Source: Deltaproteobacteria bacterium (GTDB taxonomy: Bacteria > Myxococcota > B64-G9). Taken from it: a DNA stretch of 23,121 bases. The notes below the pieces were generated by a model. It was not told the DNA's origin. It saw only the letters and a list, made by a program, of their open reading frames with translations, and ran no database searches. The translations under genes and the position numbers were made by a program. Shown piece after piece: positions 1-5,418 of the stretch (position 1 is the first letter of the stretch; the number at the start of each line of letters is the position of its first letter). The stretch covers positions 1 through 23,121 of the forward strand of contig QMME01000014.1 in assembly GCA_003647095.1 (NCBI GenBank). Direction: 5' to 3'.

Positions 1-115
1 ACCGGACCAGCATGCTGGCCGGCTACCTGCACGAACGCCGGTCGCCGCGGCGCTGGGACCGGCCGCCGCAACTGGCGGTGGTGCACGCCAGCGGCACCAG
101 CGCGAGGAAAAGCGT
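1..115. other. Left edge, no gene assigned
   Basis: No gene can be assigned with confidence. Codon third positions are strongly G/C in the phase of plus-strand frame 3, which is also the third-position phase of the minus-strand frame continuing after the TGA of the neighbouring gene. This hints that the stretch is or was coding. The minus frame gives a hydrophobic, Cys-containing peptide that stops after about 30 codons and has no ATG. The plus frame stays open but would have to run far antisense into the DsbA-like gene. Flanking sequence to the left would decide. Confidence 0.2.
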
Positions 116-982
116 TCAGTCCCGGCCATGCAATATGTCCAGTTCCTCGGCGATTCTGTCGCGCAGCAACTCCTCGGTGGGTTCCAGGAGAAAGTATTTC
201 CCGTTCACGAAAACCGCCGGGGTGCCCCGTATCAAGGCACGCAGGCCTTCCATCTTTTCATTGGCCACCTGCTCGACTACCTCGTCCTTGGCCAGCTCGG
301 CGCGGAAGGCTTCCACGTCCAGGCCCACTTGCCTGGCCAGCTGTTCCATCACGGTGTTGTCGAGATCCTTCTGTCTGGTAAAAAGCAAGGGGCAGTACTG
401 CCAGAAACGACCCAGGCGCCCGGCGGCCACGCAGGCCTTGGCCGCCTGTACCGAGCCGGGATGGCTCTTGAGAGGAAACAGCTTCATGTACAGCCGCACC
501 TGTCCTGGCGATTCCTTGACCACTTTCTCCAGCAGTGGGGCCAGGCGGGCACAAAAGGGGCACTTGAAATCCGTGAATTCCACGATCACCACCGGGGCCT
601 GGGGCTTTCCCAGCGGTGGTTTTCCCTGCAAATCGAAACTGTGATCCATTTCCGGGTGGGCCATCAGCTTCCTCTTGTTCACCCAGTCCAGTACTTTCTG
701 GTGGTCGGCTCCCTTGGCCATCAACGATAGCACGCCGCGGGCCAGCCGGGCCGCGGTGGTACCCTGCCCCCGCCGCAGGCAACTGGCCACCGATTCCTGG
801 CAACTGCCGTAACAGGGAACCTTCTCCAGTTCCTGCTCCACGCTGGTAACGAACTCCTCCTTCAACTCTTCGGGATGAACACCGGCAACTCGTTGCCAGG
901 GAAACTTCCGCGGCCCGGTGTGACCACTACCCTGGATCATGACAAGCAGCAGAACCGTCATCACGATTGTCTTGTCTCGCAT
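116..982 (-). CDS. Secreted DsbA-family thioredoxin-fold protein with N-terminal Cys cluster
   Basis: Predicted periplasmic thiol-disulfide oxidoreductase of 288 residues. The ATG at 982 is chosen because GGAGA lies about 5 bases upstream and a signal-type hydrophobic segment (KTIVMTVLLLVMI) follows at once; a GTG at 1033 would add a polar leader. Residues 57-68 hold a Cys cluster (PCYGSC, then a third Cys), followed by a helical segment reminiscent of CcmH-type thiol proteins. The thioredoxin domain starts near residue 130 with the redox motif CPFC at 141-144 and the cis-Pro loop GTPA near 253-256. Two further Cys (184 and 197) lie between them. DsbA/DsbG-like and disulfide-reducing relatives share this fold, so the direction of the reaction cannot be read from sequence. 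It appears monocistronic, since a strong terminator sits immediately upstream. Confidence 0.85.
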   Translation of the reverse strand: MRDKTIVMTVLLLVMIQGSGHTGPRKFPWQRVAGVHPEELKEEFVTSVEQELEKVPCYGSCQESVASCLRRGQGTTAARLARGVLSLMAKGADHQKVLDWVNKRKLMAHPEMDHSFDLQGKPPLGKPQAPVVIVEFTDFKCPFCARLAPLLEKVVKESPGQVRLYMKLFPLKSHPGSVQAAKACVAAGRLGRFWQYCPLLFTRQKDLDNTVMEQLARQVGLDVEAFRAELAKDEVVEQVANEKMEGLRALIRGTPAVFVNGKYFLLEPTEELLRDRIAEELDILHGRD

Positions 983-1033
983 GTCTTCTCCAGAAACATC
1001 CTCATCGCCAGACAGCCTGGCCGTGCCCTGCAC

Positions 1034-1061
1034 GTTAAAAAACTTCAGCCGATCCTGTCAA
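1034..1061 (-). promoter_or_regulatory. Candidate promoter of the DsbA-like gene, embedded in a terminator
   Basis: On the minus strand a perfect -35 hexamer TTGACA (1056-1061) is followed after 16 bases by TTTAAC (1034-1039), a 4/6 match to the -10 consensus, about 50 bases before the start codon. The -35 lies over the loop of the terminator hairpin at 1043-1074. With that terminator in place the downstream gene needs a promoter here, which supports the call. It rests on motif matching only. Confidence 0.4.
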
Positions 1062-1074
1062 GGATCGGCTGAAG
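1037..1074 (-). terminator. Strong rho-independent terminator
   Basis: A perfect 14-bp inverted repeat (1043-1056 with 1061-1074) and a 4-base loop are followed on the minus strand by six T (1042-1037). It ends transcripts arriving from the Lys-rich protein gene upstream and separates them from the DsbA-like gene. There is no matching T tract on the plus strand. Confidence 0.9.
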
Positions 1075-1076
1075 TG

Positions 1077-1091
1077 GTGATCCGGGATCAC
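1077..1091. promoter_or_regulatory. Perfect 15-bp palindrome, possible operator
   Basis: GTGATCCGGGATCAC is a perfect odd palindrome (7-1-7). It lies just upstream of the terminator and about 57 bases upstream of the start point expected from the candidate promoter at 1034-1061, a usual distance for an activator site. It could equally be a chance hairpin in the 3' untranslated region of the gene at 1189-1461. Confidence 0.3.
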
Positions 1092-1188
1092 ATCAGGACA
1101 ACCGAACCCATAAAGAACCTTCCTCTGTTCCTGTCTTCGTGGCCAGCATCCCGGATTCACCCTCTCTCGTTTCGAAATTCCCTGGTTG

Positions 1189-1461
1189 TTACTTCTTCCT
1201 CTTGGTGGCCTTCTTCTTGGCGACCTTCTTCTTGGTAGCCTTCTTCTTCTTGGTAGCCTTCTTCTTCTTGGTAGCCTTCTTTTTCTTGGCCACTTTCTTC
1301 TTGGCCACTTTCTTCTTGGCCACTTTCTTCTTGGCCACTTTCTTCTTGGCCACTTTCTTCTTGGCTACTTTCTTCTTGGCCACCTTCTTCTTGGCCACCT
1401 TCTTCTTGGCGACCTTCTTCTTGGCGACCTTCTTTTTCTTGTGGGGTTTTCCGCAAGTCAT
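1189..1461 (-). CDS. Lys-rich histone H1-like repeat protein
   Basis: A 90-residue, extremely basic protein. After an 11-residue head (MTCGKPHKKKK) come ten exact VAKKK pentapeptides, then three KATKKK units and a VAKKK-ATKRKK tail. There is essentially no acidic residue. The ATG has an excellent ribosome binding site (AAGGAGG, 7 bases upstream) and a candidate extended -10 promoter, which argues that this low-complexity frame is truly translated. Such tails are known from eukaryotic histone H1, bacterial Hc1-like proteins and AlgP, which bind and condense DNA through charge, so nucleoid binding is the likely role (inference). There is no folded domain to confirm it, and RNA or polyphosphate binding is also possible. 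A strong terminator lies 115 bases downstream. It follows the nine-gene operon but has its own promoter candidate. Confidence 0.8.
   Translation of the reverse strand: MTCGKPHKKKKVAKKKVAKKKVAKKKVAKKKVAKKKVAKKKVAKKKVAKKKVAKKKVAKKKKATKKKKATKKKKATKKKVAKKKATKRKK
1279..1428. repeat. Tandem 15-bp repeat, ten units
   Basis: Ten in-frame 15-bp units encode VAKKK. The units differ mainly at synonymous third positions (GTG or GTA or GTC for Val, AAA or AAG for Lys), so many neighbouring copies are identical. Such an array is prone to slippage or recombination in whole codon units, changing protein length without a frameshift. Confidence 0.9.
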
Positions 1462-1503
1462 GGTCGACCTCCTTTATTCGGTTGTCCCTGTCTTCGTCGG
1501 CCA

Positions 1504-1532
1504 AGCATACCACGTTCTGCAGTCAGAAACAA
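1504..1532 (-). promoter_or_regulatory. Candidate extended -10 promoter of the Lys-rich gene
   Basis: On the minus strand TGGTATGCT gives an extended -10 (TATGCT at 1504-1509). It is spaced 17 bases from TTGTTT (1527-1532), a weak -35. The expected start point is about 35 bases before the ATG at 1461. The -35 borders the T-rich stretch directly after the stop codon of the gene at 1538-2401. Confidence 0.4.
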
Positions 1533-1537
1533 AAAAA

Positions 1538-2401
1538 TTACGTGTTCCTGTTCAGCCTTCTCCCCAACAACCAGGACACCAGTACCGCCAGTAAAAAAGC
1601 CACCAGCGCCGCGGCTACCATGACAGGCCGCCAACGGAAAGGCCGCTGGCCGGTCATGACCACCTGCAACCAGAATCGCTTCCGGGGAGGACACGACTCC
1701 CCGAACAAGGGCAACCGCCAGGTGGGTTCGGCATCCCAGTTCACCAGCCGTTGCTGGTGGTGTTCACATTCCGGGACGGTGGTCCGGCCCTCTGCATCGA
1801 CTACCCGTAGTGCGGTTCCGCTCAACCGCTCCAGGCTGCACAGCAGTTCGCCATCGAGCCGCCACCCCCCCAGCAGCAGCAGGCCAGTGCTTTCCAGCTC
1901 ACGCCTGGCCACCGCCACCAGTGCCAAGGTCTTTCGGATCTCCCCTCCCTGGCGCACGGCCAGTGGCAATACTCCCCGGGCATGCTGCCGAGCCGCCAGT
2001 TCCAAGATCTCGGCGTCATGCTCACCGTTGCTACCCGAAAGGTGTCCGCAGGAAAGAATCTTCCCCGTGCTGTCTGCCAGGGTCATCACCGACAACCCGG
2101 AGATCTTCATCCAGTCCGCGGCTACATTGATGTCGACCTCGTCGATGCTGCCCTGGCGAGCCAGTGCCAGCAGGATTTCATCGGCCGGCGCGCTATTGAG
2201 CAACCCTTGCAGGCGCTGTTGCAGGTCTTCTTCCAGAAGGTCGCTGATTTTCCCCAGGGCACCTTCCACTTCCTCCCGATGCTGTTCTTTTGTTTTCGCC
2301 AGTGTCGGTTCGAGTACCAGCCAGTGAACCAATAACACTGTTCCGCTGGCTATTGCCGCGGCCACCATCGCGCCGACCAGGTATCTGCCCGCCTTCTTCA
2401 T
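1538..2401 (-). CDS. Two-helix membrane sensor protein lacking an output domain
   Basis: 287 residues. A first membrane helix (about residues 8-30) is followed by a charged, probably coiled stretch (35-65). A periplasmic region of about 190 residues comes next, then a second membrane helix (about 259-279) and only eight further residues (GRRLNRNT). The periplasmic part carries a segment LADSTGKILSCGH, of the kind seen in extracytoplasmic sensor domains of histidine kinases and chemoreceptors. HAMP, kinase, cyclase or methyl-accepting regions are absent. The ATG overlaps the TGA of the solute-binding protein gene (ATGA) and has AGGGGTGA upstream, so the two are translationally coupled. It could be a kinase that lost its output half, or a complete accessory sensor working through a partner. 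No remnant of a kinase is visible in the 350 bases after it. Confidence 0.75.
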   Translation of the reverse strand: MKKAGRYLVGAMVAAAIASGTVLLVHWLVLEPTLAKTKEQHREEVEGALGKISDLLEEDLQQRLQGLLNSAPADEILLALARQGSIDEVDINVAADWMKISGLSVMTLADSTGKILSCGHLSGSNGEHDAEILELAARQHARGVLPLAVRQGGEIRKTLALVAVARRELESTGLLLLGGWRLDGELLCSLERLSGTALRVVDAEGRTTVPECEHHQQRLVNWDAEPTWRLPLFGESCPPRKRFWLQVVMTGQRPFRWRPVMVAAALVAFLLAVLVSWLLGRRLNRNT

Positions 2402-3963
2402 TCCGTCACCCCTACCTGCCAGGCCTCCGCCAGATCGACCAGGCCCGATAGCAGCAAGCGCAAGTTGGCCAAGCCCTGGCCCCTGCTCAAACCGTGTTCT
2501 TGAAACAGCAACGGCACTACCGGCAGGCGCCGTTGATAGGCCCTGGCCAGTTCACGAACAACTGCACGCCGTTGCTGGTCCGGTTTTAGCTGGGCCATCC
2601 GGGCCAGCAGATCCTCCATCATCTTGACCAACGAATCAGAACCAGTCAACCAGTGGATGGCTGCCAGCATTCCCAGCAGTCGCAAGGATTCATCGCGACA
2701 AGGAATGAACGGCCTGGCCAGTACCAGGTGATAATCACCGGCCCGGCATTTCCGGCGCAACTGGCGGCTGTCCTGCTCCAGCAGCGATACCACGATCCCG
2801 GCCTTGAGCAGACCCACCTGGATTCTCTCGGCAATGCGGCGTTCCACCGGGGCCCCCCGGCGCACCAGGAATACCAACACCGGGGGAGTTCCTCCCTTCT
2901 GCAGTGCCAGGTGCCTGGAGAAATCGGAAACTTCCTCGGGTGTGGCCTCTCCTCCCGGTGATGGCTGTCCGACCGCGCTTTCCAGGAATCCCTCCATGAC
3001 GTTGCCCCAACCTCCCACGGCATAGCGCACCAGCGACTCCCTGTCGAGCAGACGCTCCAGGACGGGCAAGAACCCCTCCGGCAACTCGTCCAGCTTCTTG
3101 TCGTTCACCACCAGCATGATCGGCCAACCCACGGCCGACTTCTGCACGGTCAGATCCTGTCCCGGGAAATCCCTGTCGAGCAAACCATCAAGCCGCCGCA
3201 ACTTCATGTCCAGCCGGGCAGTGCCTTCATTTTCATAGGCCTTCCATTCCAGCAGGTCCAGCAACGGTCGGCCCAGGCAATGGCGCGGGAAAGGTGCCAG
3301 CTTGACCTGGTCTTGCCCTGGTAGCACGGTTTGCAAGAGGAATGGTCCGCTTCCCGGCAGCGGACCGGGCTTCCCGCTCGTCCGGAAGCGGGTCGACAAC
3401 GGGGCCAGCGGCACGGCCGCGAGCACCTGGGGAAATTCCGGCAACGCCACGCGCAGGCGCACCCGCAGTTGCAGGCGGTTGACGACTTCCAGTCCCCGCA
3501 CTTTCACCGCCCGCCCGGCGTGGAAATCAGTGGCTCCCTCGATCACGGCCAGCAGCCACCAGTGCGGCGAATCTCCCCGGCTACTGAGCAGTCTTTGCCA
3601 GGACGCCACCACGTCGGTGGCCGTTATCGTGGCCCCGGCTTGATCCACCAGCCCGGGTCGGAGCTTGAGAATCCATTCCCGTCCGGAGTCCGCCGGCTCC
3701 GGGGGGCGTTCCAGCATCACCGGCACCAGCCGACCGTCGGCATAGACCCTTACCATGGTTTCGTGCAACTGGCGAACCAGCAGCAGTTCGGCGAAGGTCT
3801 CCGCTTCCCGGTGAGACACCAGGGAAAGATGCCCCAGTTGTCCGAGTACCACCCGTCCCCCGTAAGGTGGTGGCAACCCGGCCCGGGCCGGTGAATCAAG
3901 TGCTCCGCCGGCAAACACCACCAGCAAAAAGGCCAGACCACCAGTATTTCTTCTGCCCCGCAT
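2398..3963 (-). CDS. Periplasmic family-5 solute-binding protein (oligopeptide/nickel type)
   Basis: 521 residues, the usual length for SBP_bac_5 proteins. It has an N-terminal signal peptide (hydrophobic core about 9-20, likely cleavage after ARA near residue 28). The family pattern is visible: an early E-L-LVRQLHETMVR segment, a polar W-x-LKLRPG segment near residue 100, DVVASWQRLLS, and the GSGPFLLQ motif near residue 205. These proteins bind peptides, nickel complexes or signalling ligands and usually hand them to an ABC permease. No permease or ATPase gene is nearby. Instead the gene is 6 bp after the FG-GAP gene and overlaps the sensor gene by 4 bp, which suggests ligand sensing rather than import (inference). 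The ATG has AGGTGA 6 bases upstream. Confidence 0.8.
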   Translation of the reverse strand: MRGRRNTGGLAFLLVVFAGGALDSPARAGLPPPYGGRVVLGQLGHLSLVSHREAETFAELLLVRQLHETMVRVYADGRLVPVMLERPPEPADSGREWILKLRPGLVDQAGATITATDVVASWQRLLSSRGDSPHWWLLAVIEGATDFHAGRAVKVRGLEVVNRLQLRVRLRVALPEFPQVLAAVPLAPLSTRFRTSGKPGPLPGSGPFLLQTVLPGQDQVKLAPFPRHCLGRPLLDLLEWKAYENEGTARLDMKLRRLDGLLDRDFPGQDLTVQKSAVGWPIMLVVNDKKLDELPEGFLPVLERLLDRESLVRYAVGGWGNVMEGFLESAVGQPSPGGEATPEEVSDFSRHLALQKGGTPPVLVFLVRRGAPVERRIAERIQVGLLKAGIVVSLLEQDSRQLRRKCRAGDYHLVLARPFIPCRDESLRLLGMLAAIHWLTGSDSLVKMMEDLLARMAQLKPDQQRRAVVRELARAYQRRLPVVPLLFQEHGLSRGQGLANLRLLLSGLVDLAEAWQVGVTE

Positions 3964-3969
3964 GTTCTT

Positions 3970-5418
3970 TCACCTGGTAAGGAAGAAGATGCGACTGCCC
4001 GAACCATCGGCCGGCCGCCCTGCCAACCACCAGCCCCTTGACTCGCCGGCCCGGCATTGTTGCCGGGTCATCGACAACAACAGCAGGTCCAGCGAATCGC
4101 CTTGCCACAACTCACCGGCAGTGCCGCGAACAATCATCCGGTCAGGCCCGGAAAATACCGCCTGGCTGTGGACCAGTTGCCGCTGTTCGCCACCGGCATC
4201 CAGCAGCGTAAAAGCGCTCCCTACTCCCTCCAGCCGCCACAACTCCCCGGCAGCGGGTTCCTCCAGGTGAAAAACACCCAGTTTGTCCACCCAGGCCAGC
4301 AAGTCCCGGCCGGTGGCGGAGTTATAGCAACGGAGGCGAATGGGTTTTCCTGCAAGCGTTCCTTCCGGGCCGCTGGAGGCATTGATGTCCACCAGTTGGT
4401 AACGTGATTGCAGGCGATTGCTGCCTGGTTCCGTGCTTCCCAGCAGCATTACCGGCCTTCCCGCGCGGTGCCACAGGCACAGTGGCACCCCGGCCAAGCG
4501 GCGCCATGAGCGCAAGGCCGCGCCGCCGAAGGAAAGCAGTTCCCCCTGTTGCTTGTTGAAGCTCCGGACGAACAGCTCGTCCCGGCCGTCATCATTAAAG
4601 TCGGCCAGCAACAGGTTGCCACTGGGAACCCTGGTGGGCTCCCGGGAATCAGGCAGGGAAGCCAGGGAATGACGTGCCAGCAGCATCAAGGTATCGTTAC
4701 GCCAGCGATAGACGGCTACCGCTCCGGGAACCAGTACCACAACCTCGTCATCCGCCTCACCGTCCACCTGGCCACAGGCCACGTCGAGCACTATCGTGTC
4801 CAGGCGCATCACTTCCCGCAACGACCAGTTGGCCCTTCGTTCCGGGCTGCGCCCCAGCTCCAGGGTGAGGCGAACTTCCCGGTCCAGAGCAGCACTGGCA
4901 AAGAAATGACGAGCCGGCTGGCGCCGGCTGACCCCAGCCAATGACTCCCAGAAAGTCGGTTCCAGGGGCAGCAGGTCGCCACTGGCCACCAGTTCGTCCT
5001 TGGCAATGGACAGGCGCACCCGTAGCAACCAGGCGGCTCCCAGCTCCCGGGCACGGGCACGGGCCGCGGCTTCGCTGCGGACCGGGGCGGACAGCAGCCG
5101 CGTCTCCTCGATGCCCAGGCTACGATTGAACCGGTTCAACAGCATGCTCTCCAGTACCTGGATCACTCGCGACGAGGAGGGGATGGTCTCGCCGTCAGCC
5201 TCCAGCAACAAGGCCACCCGACCCAATCCCCGGGGACCGGCGGCCTGCTGCAGTTGCTCGAGCAGGTTGGTCCCCACCGCCTCCAGGGTATTCTGCACAT
5301 CGCCGGCCCACAGCGGCGACCAGCCAACAACCAGTGCCAGCAGCAACACCCCAGGCCAGGTCCTGGGCCCGGTCCACCTGCCGGTTCTCTCGATAATCAT
5401 CCTTGCCGTTACTCTCAA
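3970..5418 (-). CDS. Exported FG-GAP/beta-propeller-like protein with TolB/FlgO-like N-terminal region
   Basis: 482 residues from a TTG overlapping the stop of the PBP gene (TTGA), with GGAAGGA about 8 bases upstream. An ATG at 5400 (476 residues) is the alternative. A membrane or signal segment (about 23-38, ending PLWA) is followed by an alpha/beta region to about residue 190. In it a short motif (GAAWLLRVRLS, then ASGDLLPL) resembles the N-terminal fold of TolB, FlgO and CsgG-type envelope proteins; this is a weak, eye-level match. From about residue 205 on come beta-rich repeats, one carrying a classic calcium-loop FG-GAP motif, DFNDDGRDE (273-281), and an earlier degenerate copy (about 213-225). 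A periplasmic or outer-membrane-associated scaffold or ligand-binding propeller is likely. The specific role is unknown. Confidence 0.65.
   Translation of the reverse strand: MRVTARMIIERTGRWTGPRTWPGVLLLALVVGWSPLWAGDVQNTLEAVGTNLLEQLQQAAGPRGLGRVALLLEADGETIPSSSRVIQVLESMLLNRFNRSLGIEETRLLSAPVRSEAAARARARELGAAWLLRVRLSIAKDELVASGDLLPLEPTFWESLAGVSRRQPARHFFASAALDREVRLTLELGRSPERRANWSLREVMRLDTIVLDVACGQVDGEADDEVVVLVPGAVAVYRWRNDTLMLLARHSLASLPDSREPTRVPSGNLLLADFNDDGRDELFVRSFNKQQGELLSFGGAALRSWRRLAGVPLCLWHRAGRPVMLLGSTEPGSNRLQSRYQLVDINASSGPEGTLAGKPIRLRCYNSATGRDLLAWVDKLGVFHLEEPAAGELWRLEGVGSAFTLLDAGGEQRQLVHSQAVFSGPDRMIVRGTAGELWQGDSLDLLLLSMTRQQCRAGESRGWWLAGRPADGSGSRIFFLTR

Noticed and set aside
1279..1428. CRISPR-like regular repeats
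   Set aside because: The 15-bp units are directly contiguous and in frame, without spacers.
1525..1600. Intrinsic terminator after the sensor gene
   Set aside because: Seven T follow the stop codon directly, but only a weak, bulged stem can be drawn upstream.
1139..1623. Plus-strand frames rich in Phe/Leu repeats, and a minus-strand frame rich in EEGGQ, over the repeat array
   Set aside because: They are the other frames of the 15-bp Lys repeat. The frame encoding VAKKK has the strong ribosome binding site; the others lack one.
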